Assembly (NCBI GenBank): GCA_001839685.1
Contig: MLAK01000572.1
Coordinates: forward strand, 17,276 to 81,275
DNA: 64,000 nucleotides
Source: Tritrichomonas foetus
Taxonomy: Eukaryota; Parabasalia; Tritrichomonadida; Tritrichomonadidae
Direction: 5' to 3'
Shown here: piece by piece, positions 49,228 through 58,686 of the stretch
How positions within the stretch are numbered: the first letter of the stretch is position 1
Layout of the letters: each line of letters opens with the position of its first letter
The notes under the pieces: generated by a model
Seen by the model: only the letters and a program-made list of their open reading frames with translations
Told to the model about the DNA's origin: nothing
Databases searched by the model: none
Position numbers and translations under genes: made by a program

Positions 49228-49811
49228 GATGTTTTCTCAGGTGCGTTTTATGTTTTATTGTTAAGTATTGTTTTTCTCACTTCTTATTTTGATTTAAATG
49301 TTTATTTCATTTCGTCATATTCCCAATTTCTCTTGAGCATTTATATAATTCCTATTTCCATCAATGAACCAAATTCATACTCAGTGAATCAAATTCATAC
49401 TCAATGAATCATATTCAAAATCAATGAATCATAATCATACTCAATGAATCATAATCATACTCAATGAATCATAATCATACTCAATGAATCATAATCATAC
49501 TCAATGAATCATATTCATACTCAATGAATCATAATCATACTCAATGAATCATAATCATACTCAATGAATCATAATCATACTCAATGAATCATATTCATAC
49601 TCAGTGAATAAAGAGTTTCAAACAAGTACAGATTTATGGTGTGGAAAAAGATTTTTGAGAAATAATGAAAACCATAGAAATATATCAAAATAATAAATCA
49701 AATAAAGTTAAATTTATCAATAATTGTTTAAGAATATACAAATAAGGGGTTTTGTAGTTGTTTTCAAAAAGAAAAATAGATACATGAATCGTCGCAAGAA
49801 GAAATATACAA
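49228..49811. other. Intergenic with a large 20-bp minisatellite
   Basis: The spacer lies between convergent genes and is dominated by the repeat at 49361-49613. No gene is seen. Confidence 0.6.
49361..49613. repeat. 20-bp tandem repeat, 13 copies
   Basis: TCAATGAATCATAATCATAC is repeated with an exact 20-bp period. Units start at 49361, 49381 and so on to 49601. The middle copies are almost identical and the outer ones diverged (for example TCAGTGAATA at 49601). There are no spacers between units, so this is not a CRISPR array. Confidence 0.97.
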
Positions 49812-50024
49812 TTAACTCTTACTCTTTCTTGGGTGATTTGCTGGTCTCACATCTGGCTCGTCTTCATCGTCAGACGATGAATATTCAACAGACGGGCCTT
49901 GCCTACCAAATCCTAAACTATATTCTTCGATCTCACTGTGGGTATTGCCTGTTGGGCGTCCATCATAACCCTCTGGTAACGAAAAAGAGACATGGAAAGC
50001 TGGGACAGGCTTTGCCTCAGACAT
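49812..50024 (-). CDS. Small acidic hypothetical protein (70 aa)
   Basis: A short but credible gene. The start ATG (50022-50024) lies 19 nt after a TCACTT initiator match (+1 A at 50043). Composition is protein-like with Pro/Gly/Ser, an acidic SSSDDEDEPD cluster and a basic end (RKSKS). No domain is recognised. The antisense plus-strand frame over the same bases (from 49724) lacks an ATG at its start. It lies between the Cdc14 and GOST genes. Confidence 0.6.
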   Translation of the reverse strand: MSEAKPVPAFHVSFSLPEGYDGRPTGNTHSEIEEYSLGFGRQGPSVEYSSSDDEDEPDVRPANHPRKSKS

Positions 50025-50496
50025 TGCTTATTTGAATAAAAGTGATGATGCCGATAATTAAATTTTCAGTGTGATATAATCTGAAAAGTCGGTTTAGGAC
50101 AATTTTTCAATGAAAATGGTCTATTTATATTTTCAATCGATAACAAGTCAGTTCCAAAAAATAAGTGTGATGATAAACTCATCATCGATCCCCCTATATT
50201 TGACTCATGAGTCATGACAGAAAGATTCACATTCATCTTAGTTCATGATTAAATTTTGTGTTTGGTGAAAGACAATCTTCATCATTTTGTGCCAAATAGA
50301 TATAAAATGATTTGGAAAATTAGAAGAATGTTTGAATGAAAAGAGACAAAAAAGTGGATTTTGAAACTGTGATTCTTACGTTCTTTTTGGCTGTTTATAT
50401 ACAGAAAATGTTTAAAATCGACAATCAATTATTATTGAAAATTCTCAAATTGTTCTGAAATAATGAGTGTGACGATCAAAATGAATTAAAAAAATT
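50025..50496. other. Divergent intergenic region
   Basis: It contains the initiator of the 50024 gene and a perfect 14-bp palindrome TGACTCATGAGTCA at 50201-50214. Nothing else is recognised. Confidence 0.5.
50043..50043 (-). promoter_or_regulatory. Putative initiator (TCACTT) for the 50024 gene
   Basis: On the minus strand TCATCACTTTT contains TCA(+1)CTT with A at 50043, 19 nt before the ATG, as expected for a trichomonad initiator. Confidence 0.5.
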
Positions 50497-52197
50497 ATGA
50501 CCCTACTCTTTATTTTATGTTATAGAGTGGTCGTTCGTCTTAAAACCGTATACGTTTCTTCTCTACCCGATTTTTTTCACTTCCAAGCAAATGGAAACTA
50601 CTTTTTTCAAACAAACGAAAATACAAAAATCAACTTTTTAGTTTGCACCAAAGAAGAATATAAACAGTTTCAAAAGAAACCAGATTCATCAATCTGTTCT
50701 GAATCCGGTGTCATTTACGACGGGACGAAAAGCGGGGAAATATTGGAATCTGGAACATATCAAATTCTTTTTTACATGAGCAATGGTTATCAAAATACGC
50801 TTTATGAAGAAGTGAATGTCACTTTAAAAAATCCAAAATCATTCTTGGACGCAAACGTTCAACCATGCCTAATTTCAAAACCGCTTTTTGGTACTTTGGC
50901 ATTCATCAGTTTAGCTGTTTGGGCAATTAACTGGTGTTGCAATTTTTCTTTATCTTTCACCATCCATGAATACATTACAATTTTATTTATTGATACAATT
51001 ATATATCAATTTGTGTATTTTTCAGAATTAATTAAGAAAAACAAATCAGATGATTTCACAATATTAACACCAATTCGAATGATCTTAATTTTTTCATTTC
51101 AATTAATTTTATTTTCCACAATTTTAATGGCTGCCAAGGGGTGGTGTATTGTTCATCGCACAATTGGGAAGTTAAAAATTGCCTATTGTTTCTTGGTCGC
51201 TTCTCTCTTAACTTTACCTCAATGCTTGCTTACCTTTGGTGATTATGGCAATTGGGATTATATCATTATTATGGTTGGTCTTGCAGGTGTTACTTTTTTC
51301 TATCGTGATTTGATTGTATCAATTGACGATAGTTCAACACATGTTGTTGCACATTTAGTTGTTATTAGTGAATCTGGAATCGATCCTTCTACTACTCCAG
51401 TTATGGAAAAATTCATGATTTTTAAAGCACTTTCTTGGGGAATTCTTCTTTATTTAGTTGCACAACTTGTTGCTTACTTTTTCATGCAATTCCTTGAAAC
51501 GCCATACTATATAGCACAAATATTTTCAGATACTGTCAATCTTTGTGCTCTAATTGGTGCTGGCTACCTATTTAGATTGACGAGAGAAAGAATCACAGGA
51601 TTTGTCATTCTGTCAACTGAAGAGGAAAGTCCAATCTCATCGAGAATTGTAAGCATCGATGAAATCCGTGATTTTAATATGCAAAATGTGGAAAGAAGAC
51701 AAGGGAAAGCTGAATGGGAGACTGGAATGGCCTTGCCTCCAATTCCTTTCTTCAATAATGATAATAATAACCACACTATACATAACACAAACCCTAACTT
51801 TAACTCACAACATGAAAACAATCAAATGAATAATGTGGAAAATAACCACGAAAATGCTTATGTGAATAATAATGAGAATGATTCAGGAGATGACTCTGAA
51901 GATGGTGTGGTTAATATTAGAGATGATAGTAATGAAAATGATATTGATACTAGTAAAATTAATATTAGCCAATATATGGAAAATGCTGATACATCTGATG
52001 AATTAGAGAATATTGAAAATGTAGAAAATGTAGAAAATTCGGAAAAAGTTAATAATAGTGATCATAGTAGTCATGAGCATAATAGTTATGATCATAATAA
52101 TGTGGGAAATGGTAAAAGCAGTGATTATAATTGCATTGCCACAAATAATCAATGGAATGATGGACAAAATGAAGTATCATTGAAATCCAATGTTTGA
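50497..52197 (+). CDS. GOST-family seven-transmembrane protein (GPR107/TMEM87-like)
   Basis: This 566-residue protein has a short hydrophobic N terminus, probably a signal sequence. A beta-rich luminal domain follows (about 25-115, ending SGTYQILFYMSNGYQNTLYEEVNVTL). Seven hydrophobic helices then lie between about residues 120 and 370. The third helix ends in AAKGWCIVHRT, the conserved KG[WY] signature of the Lung-7TM-R/GOST family. GOST proteins (GPR107/108, TMEM87, TMEM145) work in Golgi trafficking with a luminal GOLD-like domain; this matches the layout. The tail (about 405-566) is a disordered Asn/Asp/Ser/Glu region. The start is the first ATG of the frame. Confidence 0.82.
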   Translation: MTLLFILCYRVVVRLKTVYVSSLPDFFHFQANGNYFFQTNENTKINFLVCTKEEYKQFQKKPDSSICSESGVIYDGTKSGEILESGTYQILFYMSNGYQNTLYEEVNVTLKNPKSFLDANVQPCLISKPLFGTLAFISLAVWAINWCCNFSLSFTIHEYITILFIDTIIYQFVYFSELIKKNKSDDFTILTPIRMILIFSFQLILFSTILMAAKGWCIVHRTIGKLKIAYCFLVASLLTLPQCLLTFGDYGNWDYIIIMVGLAGVTFFYRDLIVSIDDSSTHVVAHLVVISESGIDPSTTPVMEKFMIFKALSWGILLYLVAQLVAYFFMQFLETPYYIAQIFSDTVNLCALIGAGYLFRLTRERITGFVILSTEEESPISSRIVSIDEIRDFNMQNVERRQGKAEWETGMALPPIPFFNNDNNNHTIHNTNPNFNSQHENNQMNNVENNHENAYVNNNENDSGDDSEDGVVNIRDDSNENDIDTSKINISQYMENADTSDELENIENVENVENSEKVNNSDHSSHEHNSYDHNNVGNGKSSDYNCIATNNQWNDGQNEVSLKSNV

Positions 52198-52689
52198 ATA
52201 TATTTTTTTCTTTGTTTATTAAATATTATATTATATTCCAATTACTTACTTTTTCAACCATTTTTTTCGCATGTTTGTATAAGATGAATAATAATGAAAT
52301 AAGTGTTGGATGATAGATATCGTAATTCCTCAGAAATTTTATAACCAAAAAATGAAAGTAATTCATATCAATATACATGATAATATTTCAATTTACATAT
52401 GTTATTTAGTCAAAAAATGACTGGCTACAAAAAATTTGCATAAGGTTGATTATGCTTCGTTGTATTTTTTGAGAAATAAAACATATGATGATGATTGTTC
52501 ATAATATAAATTTGATGAAAACTCAGTGAAAGATACTAGAGATTCGACGAAAGTATGATTTTAAATTTTCAATGTGAGAAATTTTATGTTATCGTTCTTC
52601 GAGTTTTTAAAACTCATCGTCCTATTGAATTGCAGCTAATTATAGTGAAAAAGTTGGATAACGATGGAAATTTATTATTGACATCATCA
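52198..52689. other. Intergenic, includes in-frame extension upstream of the MDH-like gene
   Basis: AT-rich spacer. The MDH frame is open back to an ATG at 52555, but that 45-residue leader is AT-rich and unlike the family start, so I treat it as untranslated. Confidence 0.5.
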
Positions 52690-53688
52690 ATGAGCGATCC
52701 AGTCCACGTACTTATCACCGGCGCAGCAGGACAAATCGGCTACGTCCTCACTTTTCGTATTGCAAACGGCGATCTTTTCGGAAACAGAAAAGTCTTTCTC
52801 CATCTTCTCGAATTGAAACCATCAATGGGAATGCTCGAAGCCGTGATTATGGAATTGAACGATTGTAACTTCCCGAATCTCGCCGGAGTTTCTGGGACAG
52901 ACGATGTCAAAGAGGCCTGCCGAAACGTCGATGTCGCATTTTTAATCGGAGCCATTCCAAAACGTGCAAATGTTCCAATACAAGCCTATCTCGAACGTAA
53001 TGCTATAACATTCAAAGAACAAGGTGAAGCCCTTTCAAAGTTCGCAAAGCCAACGGTTAAGGTATTGGTTGTTGGCATGCCAGCCAATACGAACTGCCTT
53101 GTGGCTTTATGTGCTGCAAAGAATCTCAAACCAGAAAACTTTTGTGCTATGACCAGACTTGACCACAACAGAGTCGTTGGAGCCATCTCCAAAAGAATTA
53201 ATATTCCACCAGAAGAAATTAAGAGGGTAGCCGTTTGGGGAAATCGATCATCTGATCAAGTGCTTGATGTTTCTCATACAACGGTTAATGGAAAGCCACT
53301 CAGTGACTATTTATCATCTATAAATAATGTATCGAAGGAGTTGACCGCAATAATTGAGTCGAGAACCAATACGGTCATGAAAATGAGAGGTGCATCAACT
53401 GCAGCTTCTGCAGCCAACGCCGCTCTCCGCCACATGCACGACTGGCTTTTCGGAACTGCTCCTGGCGATTTCGTGTCAATGGCTATTCCTGTCCCAGACA
53501 GTGCTCCGTATGGGATTCACCCTGGAATTGTATTTTCTTTCCCTTGCACAGTCAACGAGAAAGGTGAAATTTCTATCGTTGAGGATCTCGAATTGAGTGA
53601 TGAAATCAAGGAAAAAATTAGAGAAAATGAACAGATAATCAGAAATGAAGCCCAAATGACAGCGGACGTTATGAACGGAAAATGTTAA
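52690..53688 (+). CDS. Malate dehydrogenase-like protein, predicted catalytically inactive
   Basis: This 332-residue protein is of cytosolic MDH type and of normal family length. The NAD-binding start VHVLITGAAGQIGY, the LLELKP strand, PANTNC, LDHNR (Asp158, Arg161) and the C-terminal GTAPGDFVSMAIPVP and GIVFSFPC blocks are kept. Key residues are not. The catalytic His of WGNHS is Arg186 (WGNRSS). The substrate-loop Arg91 and Arg97 are Lys91 and Ile97 (IPKRANVPIQ). The Asn of NPANTN is Met130. Numbering coincides with that of animal cytosolic MDH. The fold and coenzyme site look intact but malate oxidation is unlikely, so it may be a regulatory or binding pseudoenzyme. Codon use is more GC-rich than that of its neighbours, as for a well-expressed gene. 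The start is chosen at MSDPVHVLITG. Confidence 0.9.
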   Translation: MSDPVHVLITGAAGQIGYVLTFRIANGDLFGNRKVFLHLLELKPSMGMLEAVIMELNDCNFPNLAGVSGTDDVKEACRNVDVAFLIGAIPKRANVPIQAYLERNAITFKEQGEALSKFAKPTVKVLVVGMPANTNCLVALCAAKNLKPENFCAMTRLDHNRVVGAISKRINIPPEEIKRVAVWGNRSSDQVLDVSHTTVNGKPLSDYLSSINNVSKELTAIIESRTNTVMKMRGASTAASAANAALRHMHDWLFGTAPGDFVSMAIPVPDSAPYGIHPGIVFSFPCTVNEKGEISIVEDLELSDEIKEKIRENEQIIRNEAQMTADVMNGKC

Positions 53689-54152
53689 TGAAATGTGGAA
53701 AATAAATTTTAAAAATTATTCAATATTTGTGCCTTTCATTTTATAAATCATTAAAGTTTGATATAAAAATATACAAATTTCACAAGTTGTTAACATTTAA
53801 AAAATGATTGAATCTAATTCACAACCAAAATTGAGAACTAATCGGCAAAAATAGATTATAACAATAACAATAATAATAAAACAATTAATTAAAGCATGGC
53901 TCGATGGGCAAATTGAATGATGATCATTCGATGATCAGTAAACCAAATTACTGATTGATGATTTAGATTATATTTTGATTTTTATTAATCAATACAATTC
54001 ATTGCCCAATTTTGCACCGAGATTAAAGCTAGTATAATTCCATGAAAGAAATGACAACCATAAGGTGAAAGTATGGTCAATGCAACCGTTTTCACTTCTC
54101 AATTTTGTGGTTTACCGATAGTTTTGCTCTGAAAAGAAAAAGGCTGTGAAAG
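53689..54152. other. Intergenic, nothing recognised
   Basis: AT-rich spacer. A near-palindrome TGATCATTCGATGATCA lies at 53921-53937. A TCACTT initiator-like site (A at 54094) lies 59 nt before the next ATG. Confidence 0.45.
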
Positions 54153-54797
54153 ATGAACAGCAACTATGCAGCTGAGATGATTAAAAAGATGAAGGCGTCA
54201 ATTGCCCATCAAGCCGAAACAAATGCCGAGCAAATTCGTGAAGCAGCTAAACAAGATTCCGACAGAATTAAACTCCGTCAAATATATCAAGCACAAATGA
54301 AAATAGCAGAAGAAAACAAGCTTCGCGAAAAGCAAATCCGTGCACAAAAGTCAGTTAAGCTTTCAATCGCCAACGGACAGCAAAGAATGAAGGTATTGAA
54401 GATCCGAGATGAAGCAGTCAATTCAGCAATGGAGAAAGCGACTGAGCAATTGAAAGAATATGTTAAAAAACCAGAATACCCAGAGCTACTCTACAAGCTT
54501 TGCCTTCAAGGCGTTCTCTCATTGAACGAAGATAAGGTTGAAATCGCGGTTACAGCTGCAGATGCTGAAATTTTCAATAGCAAGAAATCGAACATAGCTT
54601 CTGAATATAAGAAGCGAACAGAGAAAGATGTTGAAATTTCATTATCGTCCTATGTTTTACCAGATCAGGCAATTGGCGGCTGTGTCGTCATTGCCAAAGA
54701 AGGAAAGCTTCAGTGCTCAAACACACTCATGGACAGGCTCTCCCTCTCATGCAAGGACCTCTATCCGAAGATCAGAGAAATTTTCTTTGCCAAATAA
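54153..54797 (+). CDS. V-type ATPase subunit E
   Basis: This 214-residue protein is close to the usual length of about 220-226. The N-terminal half (about 5-105) is a long charged helix (AEMIKKMKASIAHQAETNAEQI; RQIYQAQMKIAEENKLREKQI) that pairs with subunit G in the peripheral stalk. The C-terminal half is the globular alpha/beta part, with YPELLYKLCLQGVLSL, VEIAVTAADAEIF, the conserved GGCVVIAKEGKLQCSNTLMDRLSL and the end LYPKIREIFF. It belongs to the peripheral stalk of the proton pump that acidifies endolysosomal and Golgi compartments. The start is the first ATG. Confidence 0.95.
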   Translation: MNSNYAAEMIKKMKASIAHQAETNAEQIREAAKQDSDRIKLRQIYQAQMKIAEENKLREKQIRAQKSVKLSIANGQQRMKVLKIRDEAVNSAMEKATEQLKEYVKKPEYPELLYKLCLQGVLSLNEDKVEIAVTAADAEIFNSKKSNIASEYKKRTEKDVEISLSSYVLPDQAIGGCVVIAKEGKLQCSNTLMDRLSLSCKDLYPKIREIFFAK

Positions 54798-55421
54798 TTT
54801 ATCTGCTTGATCATAAAACTACATTTTATGCCTTATTTCTTGATTTTTTTGCCTTAAAGATTCTTTGATGAATTCACCTTTGTGATAGATACACCACTTA
54901 CATGAGATTTCAACAAATTCCATTTTCTGGAAATATAAAATAACTTGTAAATCATTCTATTTCAATATCTAAACGTGAATAATTTAGATTACATCTTTTT
55001 CTCCGATTTAAATGAAATATTCCAAAAATATTTCAGTATTTTGATGCGAATCGTCAAAACCATAAGGTCAAATAACGAGGGTTTTGGTCATTTACAATGT
55101 CGGTTAGCCATATTAACTTAGCACTAACCCATGTTTACGATTATAATATAAATTTCTAGATAAGCACAATTTTAAAACACATTTTGTATCGAGATATGTC
55201 ATTTCTGTACTTAAATGAGTAGAAAGGTGTGTTTCCAATACCAAAAATGATAATTTCAAAAATATTGAACTTTTCTTTTTTTCAATCAAAAATATTCAAA
55301 AAGTTTAAGAGACAGTTCTCAAATAACCTATCGTCCCAAAAATTTTAAAATCACATTATGATATGATATCATGAAGTGACCAGATATTTCTAGAATTTTG
55401 ATATCAAGTCATTTTTTTTGT
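54798..55421. other. Intergenic with the RNase Z initiator
   Basis: AT-rich spacer. A CAAAACC/GGTTTTG hairpin occurs at about 55054-55095. CCATAAGGT occurs here (about 55061) and also upstream of the V-ATPase gene (about 54058). No gene is seen. Confidence 0.5.
55411..55411 (+). promoter_or_regulatory. Putative initiator (TCATTT) that fixes the RNase Z start
   Basis: TCA(+1)TTTTTTTTG lies 11 nt before the ATG at 55422. A frame extension to a TTG at 55398 would begin before the predicted transcript start, so 55422 is the likely start codon. Confidence 0.6.
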
Positions 55422-57860
55422 ATGCAATCTTGTCTTATTGTAACAACGAAAACTCCAGAAACTAACATTAAACAATATCTTGGAATCACTTCGACATTTG
55501 TACAAATCTTTACATCCAATGATATCATAAATAATTCACATAAGGTTTATATTTTTTTTAAAGTACTAAATTATAAAACTAAAACAGAATATTTTCGGGA
55601 TTTACACATTGATAATGGGAAATTTTATTTTCAATGTGATTCAGAAGATTTATCAGAAGAAATTTATCTTTTTGATCCAAGCAATAATTTATTAAAAGAA
55701 AAATCCCATAATAAATTAGAATCAATCTTAGATAACTTATTTATTGGTGGCTATACTCTTATCTCAGAAGGCCCGCTTTTCTTAATTCGTGCCAATCCGC
55801 ATGATATCCAAAATGCACAGTTTTTCTTCAAATCTATTTATTCATCCTTTTTTGTAGAAAGCAAAGTTGAAAAAATTCCAATTGTTGTGATTGAAGGATT
55901 AACGTCAGGTCACTTAGATCTTTTCAAACAGGCCAACACTCAATTTTTCTCGCAAATTATCTTTCAACAAATAATTGTTTATAATGATATTTTCTTTGGT
56001 GTTTTAAAAACTAATAATGATGTTTCTTTGGCCATCCAAAGTTTAAATGGCGCAAAAATCATGGATCGTAAACTGTCTGTCAAACACATTGAATATCCTC
56101 TCATAATTTCTCCTTCAGCTACTCCAATTCACTTTATCCCACCAACAGTTACAGTAAAAGCTCCAATCCAACAAACTGACAAACCATCAATTCCAAGGAA
56201 AGTTCCAATATCACAAGTAAAAACAACAACTAAAAAATCGCGTTCAAAATCTCAAGCTAATATTTTGATTGACAAAGAGCATTATTATGTTGAAACCCTG
56301 AGTAGAAGAACATACGATTCATCGCCATCTATTACTTTACATGTCAACAATAACGTTTATTTATTTAATGCACCAGAAATGATTGAAAGGCAAATTTTGG
56401 AAAGATATGGAGCTAAAGGATGCGAATTCAAGCAAATATTTATCACTAGTTTGTTTCCAGATTCTCTTGGTGGATTGATTACTTATACAAAACAACAATT
56501 TGAAAAAAAGCCGATTTCATTCGGACTTACTGGTCCACCTAATTTGAAAGATGCATTACTTACAGACAAACGATATGTTAAAATGGAAGATGATTACTTT
56601 GATATTCCAGTGACAGAATCTTATGAAGATGATAAAATTAAAGTAACTCCTATTGTTTTATCGAAATCAGTTTCTTTTGAGGTGTCCATTAAAGCAGGCG
56701 GCTTTTTCCCTGTTTTTGATGTCAGGTCCCTAGATGATTTAAAGGATATTCACATTGATTGTGATCAAATATCTTATGGAATTCATTTCACATCATCTGA
56801 TATTGAATATAGCCCATACATGTCTGGGTCATTAAGGCAATATTCTAGTCGCCTTTACTGCAATAAAAATAACATATACATGAATAGTGGCGTCTTTTCT
56901 CGTCCAAATAAAGCTGCATTCTATGAAAAACGAACCAATGTCTATTTACAAAAACTTGCCTCAGGAAAAACTGAAGCGCCACCATACATTTTTGGTCCCC
57001 CATCTCATGAACCTGATATAGAAGAATTTACTCCAAAATTACCAACATTCCGGAAATTTTGTGTCACTTTCCTTGGGACAAAAACTGGTAAATATGTTGT
57101 ACCAGATCTTAATTATTCCGGATATCTCATTCACACAAACTATGGATTTATTGTTCTAGATCCATCAGAATCATATGTTCATGAATTAAGAAGGAAATAT
57201 GGAACGGAAAATGCAAAATATATTCTCAAAAATATTGAATGTATATGGATTTCACATCATCACTGCGATCACATGTTTGGTTTACCTGCTCTTCTTTATG
57301 AAAGGTCCAAAGTAACAGAAAAAATTATTCCATTAGGAGCTTCACCTCCTTTAATAGAAGATATTCGAAGAATCGAAAAATTGTATGGTGATTTTCACAT
57401 TACATATCACGATCGTGAAGATCCTATTGATATCAATGCTAACTTATTTTTAGAATCTGTCGATGTTTTCCACACTGATTATTCTAAAGCTTGTAGATTA
57501 ACTATTAACAATGTTAATAAAATTTATACCATTGTATTCAGCGGTGATCATGGCTTTAACTGTGAAGAGTTCATAGAAACATTCAACAATTGCGACATAT
57601 TAATGCATGAAGCCATTTTCCCTAATGAATCACTACATAAAATAAAGGAAGCAGTAGCAATTCAGCATTGTTCAACTCAGCAAGCAATTGAAATTTCTAA
57701 AAGAATGAATCCTCGTTTAATAATTCTGACACACACAAGTATGAGATATAAAGAAACCGACCTTTTAAAGTGTCCAGAAAACAATACGATTTTTGCGTTT
57801 GATTATATGGAATTTGTATTTGAAAATAGAAATGAAATATTACGTAAATTGTATTCATAA
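55422..57860 (+). CDS. Long-form RNase Z (tRNase Z, ELAC2-like) with RRM-like N-terminal extension
   Basis: This 812-residue protein has an N-terminal region (about 1-235) not found in typical ELAC2 but shared with the protein at 42352-43245. Its second half (about 150-225: IVVIEGL, IIVYNDIFFGVL, LAIQSLNGAKIMDRKLSV) has RRM-like order. A basic linker (KKSRSKSQ) leads to the degenerate N-half hydrolase domain (about 285-400, VYLFNAPEMIERQIL and LGGLITYTKQQF and GLTGPP). The C-half starts at FLGTKTGKY (about 548) and keeps the metal motif HHHCDH (about 611-616), FSGDH, MHEAIF and the final LTHTSMRY. The usual PxKxRN loop and DCGEG motif are altered. It should remove tRNA 3' trailers; activity is likely because the metal ligands remain. 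Confidence 0.88.
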   Translation: MQSCLIVTTKTPETNIKQYLGITSTFVQIFTSNDIINNSHKVYIFFKVLNYKTKTEYFRDLHIDNGKFYFQCDSEDLSEEIYLFDPSNNLLKEKSHNKLESILDNLFIGGYTLISEGPLFLIRANPHDIQNAQFFFKSIYSSFFVESKVEKIPIVVIEGLTSGHLDLFKQANTQFFSQIIFQQIIVYNDIFFGVLKTNNDVSLAIQSLNGAKIMDRKLSVKHIEYPLIISPSATPIHFIPPTVTVKAPIQQTDKPSIPRKVPISQVKTTTKKSRSKSQANILIDKEHYYVETLSRRTYDSSPSITLHVNNNVYLFNAPEMIERQILERYGAKGCEFKQIFITSLFPDSLGGLITYTKQQFEKKPISFGLTGPPNLKDALLTDKRYVKMEDDYFDIPVTESYEDDKIKVTPIVLSKSVSFEVSIKAGGFFPVFDVRSLDDLKDIHIDCDQISYGIHFTSSDIEYSPYMSGSLRQYSSRLYCNKNNIYMNSGVFSRPNKAAFYEKRTNVYLQKLASGKTEAPPYIFGPPSHEPDIEEFTPKLPTFRKFCVTFLGTKTGKYVVPDLNYSGYLIHTNYGFIVLDPSESYVHELRRKYGTENAKYILKNIECIWISHHHCDHMFGLPALLYERSKVTEKIIPLGASPPLIEDIRRIEKLYGDFHITYHDREDPIDINANLFLESVDVFHTDYSKACRLTINNVNKIYTIVFSGDHGFNCEEFIETFNNCDILMHEAIFPNESLHKIKEAVAIQHCSTQQAIEISKRMNPRLIILTHTSMRYKETDLLKCPENNTIFAFDYMEFVFENRNEILRKLYS

Positions 57861-58548
57861 AATTTTTTTTATAATCCTATGTTTAATTATAATCCAGTGT
57901 TTCAAATTCAAACGAGATTTCCAATGAAAAGTATTAACACTTCAAAGATTCTTCTTCTTTGATAAATGCAGCCCTTCAAAGAAGTCAATAGGTATGGATT
58001 TATAAAGATTAAGAATTATTGAAATCTTGTTGGCAGTTATACATGTGAGCATTCCAAAGACTCAAAAGGAAAAGTTTTTGTTTCTATTCACCATTCATGG
58101 AAAATAATTATAATTTACGTTGTTACCAAATTGGCATATGTTTCTCATTAATATAGCATGTTATCGTAGATGAATATGAAAGATGTTGACCATTTTAAAG
58201 ATGAATAATGATTTTTTCATGAAAGCAAAGAACAGATAATTAATTATAGTTTATTATCTGTATGGCAGACTGGGATATCTGAATCAAGATAATTCACGAC
58301 TTATTAAGATATCATGCATGTAATTTGCCCTATTTGCTCGTTTTGAGAATTTTTTTTCTTCTTATCTAGAATTTTCATCAGGCGGGTATGTACTTTTGAA
58401 AGGCTATGCCTCATGGAGATTTGTGAAAAGCCTTGATAAATTCCTTTTATACAATATAAATAATCACATATTGAGCAGTATTATTAAAAGTTCAACGAGT
58501 TTTAACAACTACCATTAAACAAAAACAAACAAACAACAACAACAACAA

Positions 58549-58606
<58 letters not shown>

Positions 58607-58686
58607 GAAAAAAATTGGACTTTCAGAAAATCTTTCTTTATTACGAATCTTTTTTACAAACATAGATGAGCTTTTTTTTGGGATAT
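57861..58686. other. Convergent intergenic spacer with poly(A) tract
   Basis: AT-rich spacer ending in (CAA)n and a 55-A run (58550-58604). No gene is seen. Confidence 0.6.
58530..58604. repeat. (CAA)n followed by A55
   Basis: AAACAAACAACAACAACAACA runs into an uninterrupted run of 55 A at 58550-58604, by far the longest homopolymer in the window. Its length may be imprecise. Confidence 0.95.

Noticed and set aside
49361..49613. Regular short repeats that could suggest a CRISPR array
   Set aside because: The units are directly abutting with no unique spacers, and the genome is eukaryotic. It is a minisatellite.
52555..52689. In-frame 45-codon N-terminal extension of the MDH-like protein
   Set aside because: It is AT-rich, unlike any targeting signal, and MSDPVHVLITG matches the usual family start.
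55398..55421. Longer RNase Z N terminus starting at TTG
   Set aside because: It has no ATG and would begin upstream of the predicted transcript start at 55411.
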